From assembly GCF_000144625.1 (NCBI RefSeq), contig NC_014376.1, forward strand, positions 124,001 to 188,000: DNA of 64,000 bases, in the 5' to 3' direction. This document shows, one piece after another, positions 16,444-26,255 of this stretch. The stretch is from [Clostridium] saccharolyticum WM1. GTDB lineage: Bacteria > Bacillota > Clostridia > Lachnospirales > Lachnospiraceae. Position 1 is the first letter of the stretch; every line of letters begins with the position of its first letter. The notes below the pieces were generated by a model. It saw only the letters and a list, made by a program, of their open reading frames with translations. It was not told where the DNA came from and ran no database searches. The translations under genes and the position numbers were made by a program.

Positions 16444-16554
16444 GGGGGATGGGTGTAAAAACGCAAGATATGGCTTAAAATGTAAAAGAATTAAAAAAAA
16501 GTAGAAAAATGTCGGAAAATGCACAAAAAATTATGGATATAGTTCAAAATTTTG

Positions 16555-16583
16555 TTCACTATTTTATAAATGTGTGCTATAAT
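16555..16583 (+). promoter_or_regulatory. Promoter of glgC operon (extended -10)
   Basis: TTCACT at 16555-16560, then 17 bases, then TATAAT at 16578-16583, preceded by TG in the extended -10 position. The surrounding 100 bases are AT-rich. Confidence 0.65.
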
Positions 16584-16621
16584 GCTAGTACAATAAAATT
16601 ACAACAGCGAGAGGTGATAAC

Positions 16622-17896
16622 GTGATCAAGAAAGAGATGATTGCCATGCTTTTGGCAGGCGGCCAGGGAAGCCGCTTAGGCGTGTTAACGCAAAAAGTGG
16701 CCAAACCAGCAGTATCATTTGGCGGCAAGTACCGTATTATTGATTTCCCACTGAGCAACTGCATCAATTCAGGAGTGGATACGGTGGGGGTTCTGACCCA
16801 ATATCAGCCATTGCGTTTGAACACCCATATCGGTATCGGAATCCCATGGGATTTGGACCGAAACGTTGGCGGCGTTACAATCCTTCCTCCTTATGAAAAG
16901 AGCAAGGGCAGTGACTGGTATACCGGTACGGCCAATGCCATCTATCAGAATCTTGAATATATGGAAACCTACAATCCGGATTATGTCCTTATATTGTCAG
17001 GTGACCATATCTATAAGATGGATTACGAGGTGATGCTGGAATATCATAAGGCGAATAATGCTGATATCACCATTGCTGCTATGCCGGTGCCCATTGAGGA
17101 TGCCAGCCGTTTTGGAATCCTCATAACCGATGAAAACAACCGGATTACGGAATTTGAGGAGAAACCGGTGAATCCAAGAAGCAACCTGGCGTCTATGGGA
17201 ATCTACATATTTAGCTGGAAGGTATTAAAAGAGGCACTGATCCGGATGTCCGAGGTTCCGGGCTGTGATTTTGGAAAGCATATCATTCCCTACTGCTTCG
17301 AATCAGGGGACCGGGTATTTGCCTACGAGTACAATGGTTACTGGAAGGATGTGGGTACCTTAAGCTCCTACTGGGAAGCCAATATGGAACTGATTGATAT
17401 CATTCCGGAATTTAATCTTTACGAAGAATACTGGAAAATATATACCAAAAGTGACATCATACCCCCTCAATACGTGGCGGAGGAAGCTGTCATAGACAGA
17501 AGCATCATTGGGGAAGGATCGGAAATCTACGGAGAGATCCGCAATTCCGTTATCGGTGCCGGCGTTACCATTAAACATGGAGCCGTTATTAAGGATTCCA
17601 TCATCATGAGAGAATGTGTGATAGGAGAAAATGTTAAGATCCAGAAGGCCATTATCGCTGAGAATGTGAAAATAGGTGCAAACTCTGAGCTGGGTTTTGG
17701 GGAATTTGTTACAAGCAAATACGACCCTAAAGTTTATCAGTCCGATCTGGTAACCGTCGGTGAGAATTCAATCATACCGGAAAATGTGAAGGTAGGCAAG
17801 AATACGGCAATTGCCGGTGAGACAACAGCAGAGGATTATGCTGACGGAGAACTGGCTGGCGGAGACTACATCATAAAGGCAGGTGGTATACGATGA
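16622..17896 (+). CDS. glgC: Glucose-1-phosphate adenylyltransferase
   Basis: The enzyme makes ADP-glucose from glucose 1-phosphate and ATP, the first committed step of glycogen synthesis. The N-terminal nucleotidyltransferase loop reads [15 protein letters not shown] (about residues 10-24), the catalytic segment is [11 protein letters not shown], and the substrate-binding segment EEKPVNPR follows. A C-terminal left-handed beta-helix is seen as hexapeptides such as [21 protein letters not shown]. The 424-residue length is normal. The start is GTG after GAGAGGTG. It overlaps glgD by 4 bases (ATGA), so the two subunits are translationally coupled. Firmicutes GlgC and GlgD form a hetero-oligomer. 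Confidence 0.96.
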   Translation: MIKKEMIAMLLAGGQGSRLGVLTQKVAKPAVSFGGKYRIIDFPLSNCINSGVDTVGVLTQYQPLRLNTHIGIGIPWDLDRNVGGVTILPPYEKSKGSDWYTGTANAIYQNLEYMETYNPDYVLILSGDHIYKMDYEVMLEYHKANNADITIAAMPVPIEDASRFGILITDENNRITEFEEKPVNPRSNLASMGIYIFSWKVLKEALIRMSEVPGCDFGKHIIPYCFESGDRVFAYEYNGYWKDVGTLSSYWEANMELIDIIPEFNLYEEYWKIYTKSDIIPPQYVAEEAVIDRSIIGEGSEIYGEIRNSVIGAGVTIKHGAVIKDSIIMRECVIGENVKIQKAIIAENVKIGANSELGFGEFVTSKYDPKVYQSDLVTVGENSIIPENVKVGKNTAIAGETTAEDYADGELAGGDYIIKAGGIR

Positions 17897-19014
17897 GAGC
17901 GATAGGAATTGTATTAGCAGGCGGAAACAGTAAAAGAATGCGGGAATTATCCAATAAAAGGGCAATTTCGGCAATGCCCATTGCAGGGAATTACCGCAGC
18001 ATTGATTTTGCCCTCAGCAATATGACGAATTCCCATATTCAGAACGTAGCGGTTTTGACCCAGTATAATTCCAGATCGCTTCATCTTCATTTAAGCTCTT
18101 CCAAATGGTGGGATTTTGGAAGAAAGCAGGGGGGACTGTTCGTATTCACTCCAACCATAACTGCGGAAAGCAGTGACTGGTACAGGGGGACCGCAGATGC
18201 GCTTTACCAGAATCTTACATTCTTAAAAAACAGTCATGAACCTTATGTGGTTATTGCAGCCGGCGACGGCATCTACAAGCTGGATTATGGGAAAGTTCTG
18301 GAATATCATATTGAGAAAAAGGCGGATATTACCGTAGTTTGCACGGAGCTTCCGGGGGGAGAGGATATCACCCGGTTCGGATTGGTAAGGACCAATGAAG
18401 ATGGAAGGATCACGGATTTTGAAGAAAAGCCCATGGTGGCCTCCTCTAATATCGTATCCTGCGGCATTTATGTGATCCGCAGAAGGCAGCTGATCGAACT
18501 CATTGAGCGCTGCGCCATGGAAGACCGTTATGACTTCGTAAACGATATATTAATACGTTACAGGAATCTAAAGAGAATTTATGCTTATAAGATGAACACC
18601 TACTGGAGGAATATTGCTTCTGTTGAGTCTTACTTCAAGACCAACATGGATTTTCTAAAGTCAGAGGTCCGGGATTATTTCTTCCGCCAGTATCCGGATG
18701 TTTATTCGAAGATAGATGATTTGCCTCCGGCAAAATATAATCCGGGAGCCGCGGTGAAAAACAGCCTGATTTCCAGCGGCAGCATTGTCAATGGAGTGGT
18801 TGAACATTCCGTTTTGTTTAAAAAGGCATATGTAGGCAATAACTGTGTCATTAAAAATTCAATTATTTTAAATGACGTATACATAGGTGATAATACGGTT
18901 ATTGAAAATTGTATTGTGGAGAGCCGGGATACGATCCGGGCCAATACTACCCATATCGGGACACCAGACAACATAAAGGTTGTCTTAGAGAAAAACGAAA
19001 GATACACATTATAA
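17893..19014 (+). CDS. glgD: ADP-glucose pyrophosphorylase subunit GlgD
   Basis: The 373-residue protein is a GlgC paralogue that acts as the partner or regulatory subunit of ADP-glucose pyrophosphorylase in Firmicutes. It keeps the overall fold but has a degenerate nucleotide loop ([13 protein letters not shown] in place of GGxGxRL) and [10 protein letters not shown] in place of the GDHIY segment, typical of GlgD. A shortened C-terminal beta-helix ends the protein. Translation is coupled to glgC by an ATGA overlap. spoVG begins only 25 bases downstream, giving a glgC-glgD-spoVG unit without an intervening terminator. Confidence 0.95.
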   Translation: MRAIGIVLAGGNSKRMRELSNKRAISAMPIAGNYRSIDFALSNMTNSHIQNVAVLTQYNSRSLHLHLSSSKWWDFGRKQGGLFVFTPTITAESSDWYRGTADALYQNLTFLKNSHEPYVVIAAGDGIYKLDYGKVLEYHIEKKADITVVCTELPGGEDITRFGLVRTNEDGRITDFEEKPMVASSNIVSCGIYVIRRRQLIELIERCAMEDRYDFVNDILIRYRNLKRIYAYKMNTYWRNIASVESYFKTNMDFLKSEVRDYFFRQYPDVYSKIDDLPPAKYNPGAAVKNSLISSGSIVNGVVEHSVLFKKAYVGNNCVIKNSIILNDVYIGDNTVIENCIVESRDTIRANTTHIGTPDNIKVVLEKNERYTL

Positions 19015-19039
19015 GGAAATGTGGGGGAAGGGGCTTGAC

Positions 19040-19324
19040 ATGCAGATTACAGACGTGAGGGTTAGACGCATTGAAAAAGAAGGAAAGATGAAAGCCATTG
19101 TATCCATTACACTGGACAATGAATTTGTGATTCATGACATTAAGGTGATCGAAGGAGAAAAAGGTTTATTTATTGCTATGCCCAGCCGAAAGGCAGCAGA
19201 TGGGGAATACCGGGATATTGCACATCCCATTAATTCCGACACGCGGGATATGATCCAAAAGGTCATTCTGGACAAATATGAGACCACGGCGTTAGAAATG
19301 CCGGAGGTGGAGGCATTTGCTTAA
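19040..19324 (+). CDS. spoVG: Septation/RNA-binding regulator SpoVG
   Basis: The 94-residue protein is a clear SpoVG: it starts [11 protein letters not shown] and carries [30 protein letters not shown] and [14 protein letters not shown]. SpoVG is a small nucleic-acid-binding regulator implicated in septation, sporulation and virulence gene control. The ATG at 19040 follows GAAGGGG by 6 bases. It lies 25 bases after glgD, so it is likely co-transcribed with the glycogen genes. A terminator follows directly. Confidence 0.96.
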   Translation: MQITDVRVRRIEKEGKMKAIVSITLDNEFVIHDIKVIEGEKGLFIAMPSRKAADGEYRDIAHPINSDTRDMIQKVILDKYETTALEMPEVEAFA

Positions 19325-19338
19325 TACGATTTAAAATC

Positions 19339-19374
19339 CGCAGGCAGGGGAGTGACTCTGCCTGTGTTTTTTTC
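19339..19374 (+). terminator. Terminator after spoVG
   Basis: CAGGCAG (19341-19347) pairs with CTGCCTG (19358-19364) and is followed by a run of T with one G. Confidence 0.85.
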
Positions 19375-19409
19375 TGAGAAAACAGGCCGGTTATCCGAAA
19401 AAGACGGGA

Positions 19410-19439
19410 TTTACATGAGACTCATTTTAGAGTTATAAT
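19410..19439 (+). promoter_or_regulatory. Sigma-A promoter of ddh
   Basis: TTTACA (19410-19415) and TATAAT (19434-19439) are 18 bases apart. Confidence 0.7.
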
Positions 19440-19473
19440 AAATCAAATAATTTTTTGAAAGGTTGATGAACAT

Positions 19474-20460
19474 ATGACGATGAAAATAGGGATAGCAGGT
19501 TATGGAAATCTGGGAAAAGGGGTGGAATGTGCAATTCGCCACAATCCGGATCTGGAGCTTTCCGCCGTATTTACCAGAAGAGAACCGGCATCGGTGACCC
19601 TTCTTACTCCGGGTGTAAAGGTGTATTCCATGAATGAAGCCGTTTCGAAAAAGGATTCCATTGATGTTATGATCCTCTGCGGCGGAAGTGCCGTGGATCT
19701 TCCTGAACAAACTCCCCTTCTTGCAAGGTATTTCAACGTGGTGGACAGCTTTGACACCCATGCCAGGATCCCCAGGCATTACGAGGCGGTGGATGAGGCG
19801 GCAAAGAAAGGAAACAAGGTAGGGATCATTTCCGTTGGCTGGGATCCGGGCATGTTTTCCTTGAACCGCCTGTATGCAGATGCTGTCTTGCCAGGCGGTC
19901 ATGATGATACGTTCTGGGGCAGGGGAGTGAGCCAGGGACATTCTGATGCCATCCGCAGGATCCAGGGGGTAAAGGATGCCAGACAGTATACCATTCCGGT
20001 GGAGGCTGCCCTTGAGGCAGTTCGCAGCGGGAAGTATACAGAGCTTTCCGCCAGGGAAAAGCATACCCGTGAATGCTTTGTAGTAGCGGAAGAGAATGCA
20101 GACTTAAATCGGATCAGGGAAGAGATCGTATCCATGCCCTATTATTTTGCGGATTATAATACCACGGTCCATTTTATCAGTGAGGAGGAGCTTAACCGGG
20201 ATCACAAGGGGATTCCTCATGGCGGCTTTGTCATCCGGTCCGGAAAGACAGGCTGGGAGGATGAACACAGTCATGTGATCGAATACAGCCTGAAGCTGGA
20301 CTCCAATCCGGAATTTACAGCCTCCGTGCTGACCGCTTATGCAAGAGCCGCTTACCGCCTGAATCAGGAAGGCCAGAGTGGTTGCAAAACCGTGTTTGAT
20401 ATTGCACCGGCATATTTAAGTGCTTTAAGCGGTGACCAGCTCAGAGGTCATCTGTTGTAA
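19474..20460 (+). CDS. ddh: meso-diaminopimelate dehydrogenase
   Basis: This 328-residue NADP-dependent enzyme converts tetrahydrodipicolinate and ammonia to meso-diaminopimelate in one step, feeding lysine and peptidoglycan synthesis. The nucleotide-binding loop is GIAGYGNLGKGVE at the N-terminus. The substrate region carries VVDSFDTHARIPRH, SVGWDPGMFSLNR and WGRGVSQGHSDAIRR, all diagnostic of Ddh. An ATG at 19480 (MKIGIAG) is an alternative start 6 bases downstream. It has its own promoter and is followed by the small DUF3783 gene. Confidence 0.96.
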   Translation: MTMKIGIAGYGNLGKGVECAIRHNPDLELSAVFTRREPASVTLLTPGVKVYSMNEAVSKKDSIDVMILCGGSAVDLPEQTPLLARYFNVVDSFDTHARIPRHYEAVDEAAKKGNKVGIISVGWDPGMFSLNRLYADAVLPGGHDDTFWGRGVSQGHSDAIRRIQGVKDARQYTIPVEAALEAVRSGKYTELSAREKHTRECFVVAEENADLNRIREEIVSMPYYFADYNTTVHFISEEELNRDHKGIPHGGFVIRSGKTGWEDEHSHVIEYSLKLDSNPEFTASVLTAYARAAYRLNQEGQSGCKTVFDIAPAYLSALSGDQLRGHLL

Positions 20461-20484
20461 ATCAAGAGGCAGGAGGAACAGACA

Positions 20485-20895
20485 ATGGCAGTAAGAAAGG
20501 AAATGGTCCTGTATTACCAGCCTGAGAAGGAACGGCAGAGCGGGAATGATACAAAGACCGCGAAGCTGAAGGCGGTCCTGGTCCGTATGGGAATACGCAT
20601 CAAAAATATTACCCCGGATCAGGTAAATCAGACCGTAGGATACTTGGCAGGTTTTAACGGCTTTGAAGAGTCGGAGCAGGAGGATTGCCCTTCTGTGGAA
20701 GAGGAGATCCTGGTGATGAAAAATTTTTCAAACCAAAGGATCGATGAACTGCTTTTAAACTTAAGGCGGGCAGGAGTTCCCAAGATCCTATTAAAGGCGG
20801 TAATTACCGATACCAACTGTAAGTGGAAATTTTATGACCTGTATCTGGAGCTTAAGAAGGAACATGATACCATGTCCGGAACAGGCGGGTCATAA
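20485..20895 (+). CDS. DUF3783 domain-containing protein
   Basis: This 136-residue soluble protein matches the DUF3783 family as I recall it. The C-terminal half carries EILVMKNFSNQRIDELLLNLRRAGVP then LKAVITDTN and WKFYDLYLELKKEH, the conserved core. The N-terminus (VLYYQPE, KAVLVRMGIRIKNITPDQ) is the usual lead-in. The function is unknown. It starts after an AGGAGG site, 24 bases downstream of ddh, and is probably co-transcribed with it. A terminator shared with the convergent gene follows. Confidence 0.75.
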   Translation: MAVRKEMVLYYQPEKERQSGNDTKTAKLKAVLVRMGIRIKNITPDQVNQTVGYLAGFNGFEESEQEDCPSVEEEILVMKNFSNQRIDELLLNLRRAGVPKILLKAVITDTNCKWKFYDLYLELKKEHDTMSGTGGS

Positions 20896-20944
20896 ACCTT
20901 CGAGGGATCATGAGGCATGCTGGATACCGCTCATGAGAAAAGTT

Positions 20945-20996
20945 AAAAAACGCGCTTTGATCCGGCTTTTACTGCCTGGTCAAAACGCGTTTTTAT
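20945..20996. terminator. Bidirectional terminator
   Basis: AAAAACGCG-TTTGA pairs with TCAAA-CGCGTTTTT, giving T tracts in both directions between convergent genes. Confidence 0.85.
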
Positions 20997-21007
20997 GTCA
21001 GATATCT

Positions 21008-21757
21008 TTACTGGTAATCACATACATTGGCCCACTGCTGCAGCAAATCCGCCTCCTCCGGCCGTTTCTTTGAAAGCTGTGCAGCAGCAACGATGGGAAG
21101 CCAGCTTTGTACGTATTTCTTCGCCGTGCCGGTCTTTTTACAAAACAGGTTCATATACATATCTGCCTTATTCTGGTCCTCTAAGCAGAACAGGAGATAA
21201 GTTCTGGCCACATCTGCACTGGCATTTCCCTGGGTGGCATGGACCCAGTCCAGAACATACATGGTTCCGTCTTCCTTGACAATAATATTACTGGGGTTAA
21301 AATCTCCATGGCATAATTTGGTATGTTTCGGCATGCTGTCCAGCTGTGTTCTCATGTCATATCTGGTTATATCGCCTAACTCCTCCGTATCCAATATCTG
21401 CCTTGACATCTTATCTTTCAGCTTGTTAAGAAGCGGGCACTGCTTTGACAGGATGTTTAAATGGAGGTCCACCATATGTTCCATGTAATCCGGCAGTTTA
21501 TCCGGATTTTCCTCCATGAGCTGCTGGAGAGTCTTGCCTTCAATGAAATCAAAGGTAATGGACCATTTTCCTTCGAAAACGCCAACTTCTAAAACCTTGG
21601 GAACATTAATGCCGCCGACTTCTTCCACGCGTGCGGTAATCAATGCTTCATTCAATACATCTGCTTTTGGAAAATCAGCGTTGAAAACCTTGATCGCTTT
21701 CTCTCCATCACGAAAGACACTTTTTGTTGCAGTTGTAGCAATTAATTCTGCTGCCAT
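21008..21757 (-). CDS. APH-family phosphotransferase
   Basis: The 249-residue protein has the aminoglycoside phosphotransferase / choline kinase fold. LCHGDFNPSNIIV is the catalytic loop (HGDxxxxN) and MYVLDWVHATQGNASADVART supplies the metal-binding Asp and the conserved tail. An N-terminal KAIKVFN lysine likely binds ATP. Such proteins phosphorylate small hydroxyl compounds, sugars or drugs; the substrate cannot be read from the sequence. The start at 21757 follows GGAGAGG by 5 bases and is preferred to the longer frame reaching 21796. It lies downstream of glgB with about 140 bases between. Confidence 0.85.
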   Translation of the reverse strand: MAAELIATTATKSVFRDGEKAIKVFNADFPKADVLNEALITARVEEVGGINVPKVLEVGVFEGKWSITFDFIEGKTLQQLMEENPDKLPDYMEHMVDLHLNILSKQCPLLNKLKDKMSRQILDTEELGDITRYDMRTQLDSMPKHTKLCHGDFNPSNIIVKEDGTMYVLDWVHATQGNASADVARTYLLFCLEDQNKADMYMNLFCKKTGTAKKYVQSWLPIVAAAQLSKKRPEEADLLQQWANVCDYQ

Positions 21758-21896
21758 AAGAACCTCTCCTTCCATCCAACCATTTGTATGAACCATTATG
21801 TAATGATTTTGTACTTATATTTTACTACAAATTCCATAAAAAGTATAGCTTGTTTTTGGCATATATCAGGAAAAATCTACTGAATATACCTGAAAA

Positions 21897-23807
21897 CTAG
21901 AAACGGAAAACGGCAGCGCCATAAGCCGGAAGAGGATAAGAGAAGGAGTGTTCCTGCCCATCCCATTCCGTCTTTACGGAACGGAAAGACGGCGCTTTCT
22001 CTCCCCTCTTGTACAATCCGTGTTTTTCATCTAATACCAGGGTATAGGCTCCGCGTTTTGGAACTCCCACCCGGTAATCCGGGCGTTCCACCGGAGTAAA
22101 GTTTAAAACAAACAGGAGACTGCGCTTGTGATCCTTGCTGTACCGGATAAAACTGAAGATGCTGCGTTCCTTGTCATTGGCATTGACCCAGGAAAATCCC
22201 TCCCAGTCAAAATCCTTCTCATAAAGGGCCGGATATTTTTTATACAGGTGAAGAAGGTCCCTTACATAATCCTTCAGATCTTTTCCTAAAGGCTCCTCTG
22301 ACAGATACCAATCTAAGGCTGACTTTTCATCCCATTCATGGAATTGCCCGAAATCCTGCCCCATAAACAGCAGCTTTTTCCCGGGATGGCCCAGCATAAA
22401 GGTATATCCCAATTTTAGATTGGAAAACTTATCCTCCAGAAGTCCCGGCATTTTGTGGATCATGGAGCATTTTAAATGCACTACCTCATCGTGTGACAAT
22501 ACCAGTATATAGTTTTCGCTGGTAAAATATGAAAGACCAAAGGTCATCTTATGGTGGTTGTATTTACGGAAATAGGGATCCAGCTTCATGTATTCCAAAA
22601 AATCGTGCATCCAGCCCATGTTCCATTTAAAGGTAAAGCCAAGGCCTGCCTGCTCCTGATTTCCGGTGACCCTGGGCCAGGCGGTGGATTCCTCTGCAAT
22701 GACCATGGCCCCGTTTCCCCGGTTTTTAATGACACTGTTTAAATGCTTAAAAAACTCAATGGCCTCCAGATTCTCATTTCCCCCGTATTGGTTTGGGACC
22801 CATTCCCCGTTGTTTCTGCCGTAATCCAGATAAAGCATGGAAGCTACTGCATCCACCCGCAGGCCGTCTACATGGAATTTATCCACCCAGTAAAGGGCGT
22901 TGGCTATAAGGAAATTATCTACCTCATATTTGCTGTAATCAAAAACCTTTGTACCCCAATCCGGATGTTCGCCTTTCCGGGGATCCCCATATTCATAACA
23001 GGGTTCTCCGTCAAAATCTGCCAGTCCGTGGGCATCCTTAGGAAAATGGGCAGGAACCCAGTCAAGGATGACCCCGATTCCCTTTCTGTGCAGGTAATCA
23101 ACAAAATACATGAATTCTTCTGGAGTCCCATACCGGGATGTCGGGGCAAAATATCCTGTAACCTGGTAACCCCAGGAGCCATCATAGGGATGCTCTGCAA
23201 TGCCCATCAGTTCCACATGGGTGTAGCCCATTTCCAGTATATAGTCCGCCAGTTCATGGGCGGCTTCTGTGTATGTATAGAAACCATCCTTTTCCGCTCT
23301 GTTTTTCTTCCGCCAGGAGCCCAAATGCACCTCATAGATACTAAGAGGCTCATGAAGCGGGTCTTTGGTCATCCGCTTTTCCATCCATGACCGGTCCTTC
23401 CACTGAAAAACAGACAGGTCTGCAGTAACCGAAGCGGTCTGGGGACGGTACTCCGCCTGAAAGGCGTAGGGATCCGACTTGAAAAGGATCTTGCCGCTTC
23501 TGGTGGTGATTGCATATTTATACAGTTCCCCGATGCCCAGGCCCGGAACAAAGGTTTCCCATATCCCGGAGTCGGAAAGGGATGACATCAGGTTTGCCTC
23601 AGGATCCCAGCCGTTAAAATCTCCAACCACACTGACCTGACTGCCATGAGGTGCCCAGACGGCAAAATACATTCCGTCGTTTCCTTCATATTTTTCCGGA
23701 TGGGCGCCCAGCTTTTCATAGATTTCGTAATGCCTTCCATTGTTATAAAGGTACCGGTCAACTTCTGTGATAAATCCGGTTCCGATTTCAGCTCTGTCTA
23801 TTTCCAT
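21897..23807 (-). CDS. glgB: 1,4-alpha-glucan branching enzyme
   Basis: The 636-residue GH13 enzyme introduces alpha-1,6 branches into glycogen. An N-terminal CBM48-like domain contains YFAVWAPHGSQVSVVGDFNGWD. The catalytic barrel shows GVILDWVPAHFPKD, DGLRVDAVASMLYLDYGR (nucleophile Asp), VIAEESTAWP (acid/base Glu) and VLSHDEV. The C-terminal all-beta domain follows. The GlgB-specific ELMGIAEHPYDGSWGYQVTG block separates it from amylases. It lies 4 bases downstream of the GH13 hydrolase gene, so the two are co-transcribed. Confidence 0.96.
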   Translation of the reverse strand: MEIDRAEIGTGFITEVDRYLYNNGRHYEIYEKLGAHPEKYEGNDGMYFAVWAPHGSQVSVVGDFNGWDPEANLMSSLSDSGIWETFVPGLGIGELYKYAITTRSGKILFKSDPYAFQAEYRPQTASVTADLSVFQWKDRSWMEKRMTKDPLHEPLSIYEVHLGSWRKKNRAEKDGFYTYTEAAHELADYILEMGYTHVELMGIAEHPYDGSWGYQVTGYFAPTSRYGTPEEFMYFVDYLHRKGIGVILDWVPAHFPKDAHGLADFDGEPCYEYGDPRKGEHPDWGTKVFDYSKYEVDNFLIANALYWVDKFHVDGLRVDAVASMLYLDYGRNNGEWVPNQYGGNENLEAIEFFKHLNSVIKNRGNGAMVIAEESTAWPRVTGNQEQAGLGFTFKWNMGWMHDFLEYMKLDPYFRKYNHHKMTFGLSYFTSENYILVLSHDEVVHLKCSMIHKMPGLLEDKFSNLKLGYTFMLGHPGKKLLFMGQDFGQFHEWDEKSALDWYLSEEPLGKDLKDYVRDLLHLYKKYPALYEKDFDWEGFSWVNANDKERSIFSFIRYSKDHKRSLLFVLNFTPVERPDYRVGVPKRGAYTLVLDEKHGLYKRGEKAPSFRSVKTEWDGQEHSFSYPLPAYGAAVFRF

Positions 23808-23811
23808 TTGC

Positions 23812-25146
23812 TCATCCCTCCATGATCTTTAAGATAACACCCTGGTTTGCAGGTAGGGTCAATCCGATTCTGCGGTCAGTCACTGGGAACACTTCTCCAT
23901 TCAGAAGATTTACGGCAGTATTTCCCTCACAAGGACAGGGAATCGAAACAAATGCACCGGACTCATCGTTGTTGGCTCCAATGATGATTGTATGTCCATC
24001 ATGGAACCGGGCAAAGGCGTACTGCCGGTTGGTGAGAAGCAGTTCCTGGTAACGCCCTCCGTGGAATTCCGGATTTTCTTCATGGATATGCCCCAGCTTG
24101 CTGATTAAGTCCTTAAGTGGGGAGGAAAATTCCCTTATTTCAGTTATGGATATTGCAGGACGCAGCATGGAGTCGTCCGTATTGGTGCGTTTTCCTTCCA
24201 GCCCAAGCTCGCTGCCATAGTAGATAGAGGGGATTCCCGGAAGGGTATACAGCAGGAGGTAAGTAAGGGGAAGATGCCGGAGATCGTGAAGTTTACTTGC
24301 GATCCGGTTTTCGTCATGATTGTCCACAAAGGTATAGAGCTGGGAGCCTATGGATTCCAGCCTCTTTACATTGTGTGCAATTTCAAAATAATTGTGGTCA
24401 TTGTGACCGGAATAAATGCTCTTATGTAGTTCATAGTTGGTGACGGAATGAAGCATCTCTTGATTGACCCATCTGCCGTATTCTCCATGGATCACTTCCC
24501 CCATAAGCCAGAAGTCCTCTTTCATGTCCCTGGTGTGTTCCCGCAGTTCTTTCATAAATCCGAAGTCCAATACATTGGCGCAGTCAAGACGTATCCCGTC
24601 AATGCCAAAGGTATGGATCCAGAACCGTACGGTATCAAACAAATACTGCTTTACTTCGGGATTTAAAAGATTCAGGCAAGGAAGCTGGAAATGTCCCTGC
24701 CAGCCTTCGTATCCGAAAGAATCTCCCAATGGGCTGCCAGCGGCAAAATTGATCCCCCGGTACCAGTCCCTGTAGGGAGAATTCTCCCTGTGCTCCAAGA
24801 TATCCTGGAATGCAAAGAATTCCCGTCCGGTATGGTTAAAGACGCCGTCGACCACTACCTTGATACCGGTTTCGTGACAGCGGGAAACAAACTCCCGAAA
24901 GTTTTCAAAACCGCCGAGACGGCGGTCCACCATCCGGTAATCACGTGTATCGTACCCATGGGTGGAGGATTCAAACAGTGGCCCGATGTAGATCGCATTG
25001 CACCCAAGAGACCGGATATGGGGAATCCACTGGCAAAGCTCCCCAAAACGATCTGTAACAGAGGATTCCCTGTTTTCTTTCGGAGCGCCCACAAGCCCCA
25101 GGGGATATAGATGATAAAAAACTCCCCTTTCATACCACTTGCTCAT
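23812..25146 (-). CDS. GH13 alpha-glucosidase / maltodextrin hydrolase
   Basis: The 444-residue protein is an alpha-amylase family enzyme with all catalytic blocks: KVVVDGVFNHTG, DGIRLDCANVLD (nucleophile), WLMGEVIHGEYGRW (acid/base) and FVDNHDENRI. It has no signal peptide, so it acts in the cytoplasm on maltodextrins or glycogen breakdown products. The compact size without an N-terminal CBM resembles intracellular cyclomaltodextrinase- or maltogenic-type enzymes. It is coupled to glgB downstream and probably trims or remodels glycogen. Exact specificity is not decidable. Confidence 0.9.
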   Translation of the reverse strand: MSKWYERGVFYHLYPLGLVGAPKENRESSVTDRFGELCQWIPHIRSLGCNAIYIGPLFESSTHGYDTRDYRMVDRRLGGFENFREFVSRCHETGIKVVVDGVFNHTGREFFAFQDILEHRENSPYRDWYRGINFAAGSPLGDSFGYEGWQGHFQLPCLNLLNPEVKQYLFDTVRFWIHTFGIDGIRLDCANVLDFGFMKELREHTRDMKEDFWLMGEVIHGEYGRWVNQEMLHSVTNYELHKSIYSGHNDHNYFEIAHNVKRLESIGSQLYTFVDNHDENRIASKLHDLRHLPLTYLLLYTLPGIPSIYYGSELGLEGKRTNTDDSMLRPAISITEIREFSSPLKDLISKLGHIHEENPEFHGGRYQELLLTNRQYAFARFHDGHTIIIGANNDESGAFVSIPCPCEGNTAVNLLNGEVFPVTDRRIGLTLPANQGVILKIMEG

Positions 25147-25172
25147 ATACTTATCCTCCAGATTAAATTAGT

Positions 25173-25391
25173 TTATACCTCCCGGCTTTTGAAACGGCGC
25201 AGAAGGAACTGATAACGCAGTTGTGCCGCGTTAAGTTCGTAAATATAACAATCAATAAGTGTTGGGTCAACCACCTGTTCAAAGTGGTTTCTGGCTGCAT
25301 CTATGGCGGTTTTGGAACGTTCAATCTCACGTCTTAAGTTCCGTTCTTCCTCTGACGGGGCCAGATGTTTTTTTAATTGTACATGTTTCAT
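25173..25391 (-). CDS. YaaL-like (DUF2508) small protein
   Basis: This 72-residue charged, helical protein contains LRREIERSKTAIDAARNHFEQVVDPTLID-type sequence matching the DUF2508/YaaL family, small cytoplasmic proteins of unknown function in Firmicutes. YaaL in Bacillus lies near recR and bofA; here it sits between an ArsR regulator and glycogen genes instead. It starts close to the 5' end of the minus-strand glycogen block and may be co-transcribed with it. Confidence 0.7.
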   Translation of the reverse strand: MKHVQLKKHLAPSEEERNLRREIERSKTAIDAARNHFEQVVDPTLIDCYIYELNAAQLRYQFLLRRFKSREV

Positions 25392-25491
25392 TTCATCATC
25401 TCCAGATCTATCATTTTACCAAATCCAATAAATTCAGTATGCCTGGAAATTGGAACTTTATTCATAAATTACCTGTATATCTTTTTAAAAC

Positions 25492-25869
25492 CTATGAAAC
25501 CTGGCTCAAAAGCTGCTGCAAATACTGCCCAAGGGAACAAAGTTTTTTCGTGCTGTCACCGATGGTCAGATAATAATAATTGGCTGTCCCCTCCTGGCGG
25601 ACACTTACAAGACCGGCTTCTTTTAATATCTTTAGATGGTGGGAAACGGCAGGGCGTGATAATCTGGTCATTTCCGTGATTTCTTTAACATTCATTCCCT
25701 GTCCGGGCCTTATATATAAGCCGTCCTTGTTTGTCACATCGTTTTCCGGTTTGCCATAAAAGCCAGTGCGTGCAAGACCCTCTATGATGGAGAAGCGGAC
25801 CTCATCTCCCAGAGCGATAAAAATAGGCATGCAACTCTGGAAAAGTTCGTTAAATTCCTGGGCTTGCAT
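25492..25869 (-). CDS. ArsR-family transcriptional regulator
   Basis: The 125-residue protein is a winged-helix ArsR/SmtB-type repressor. The recognition region MNVKEITEMTRLSRPAVSHH and the wing VRQEGTANYYYLT are clear. No cysteine cluster for metal sensing is visible in the usual position, so the signal is unknown. The ATG follows AAAGGAGG by 9 bases. A perfect palindrome 30-47 bases upstream is a likely autoregulatory operator. The gap of 100 bases to the YaaL-like gene leaves it open whether it controls the glycogen block or something else. Confidence 0.88.
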   Translation of the reverse strand: MQAQEFNELFQSCMPIFIALGDEVRFSIIEGLARTGFYGKPENDVTNKDGLYIRPGQGMNVKEITEMTRLSRPAVSHHLKILKEAGLVSVRQEGTANYYYLTIGDSTKKLCSLGQYLQQLLSQVS

Positions 25870-25898
25870 GAACGGATCCCTCCTTTGGTTTAAAAAAG

Positions 25899-25916
25899 TA
25901 AACTAATGATAGTTTA
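25899..25916. promoter_or_regulatory. Palindromic operator upstream of ArsR gene
   Basis: TAAACTA (25899-25905) and TAGTTTA (25910-25916) form a perfect inverted repeat around ATGA, at the position expected for the promoter of the ArsR gene. The remainder up to 26086 is AT-rich with no gene. Confidence 0.6.
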
Positions 25917-26086
25917 TCATCCTGGCAGGATAACGTCAATGTGTTATCGGTAAATATTTGTGATTTATGCTGCAAAAAATGAAAAAATATAGGAAAAATT
26001 GTTGAAAATAACAATAAAAGTGATGAGGGGCCAGATGGCTATCAATAGACACTTTGAAAAGATATATAACATTTAAAAAAAAACGG

Positions 26087-26115
26087 TTGACATTTCAACC
26101 CCTCTTGTGCATAAT
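26087..26115 (+). promoter_or_regulatory. Promoter of the Tad/Flp locus
   Basis: A perfect TTGACA (26087-26092), a 17-base spacer and CATAAT (26110-26115). The resulting leader of about 130 bases contains the inverted repeat TTATGGA/TCCATAA near 26171-26193. Confidence 0.75.
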
Positions 26116-26255
26116 AAAGGCACATTCTTTTATGCGTTCCGCATACAGCAGTTCAAACATTTTCTAAGAGTTATGGATGCTCTATTCCATAATGCAAAGC
26201 TGATTATCCAGCGAACATTCCAGAATTGATTTTTTAAGAAAAGAGGGGGGATTCT

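Noticed and set aside
19411..20064. Minus-strand open frame of 217 codons
   Set aside because: Antisense to ddh, which is clearly the real gene.
22743..23390. Plus-strand open frame of 215 codons
   Set aside because: Antisense to the catalytic domain of glgB; composition is that of a shadow frame.
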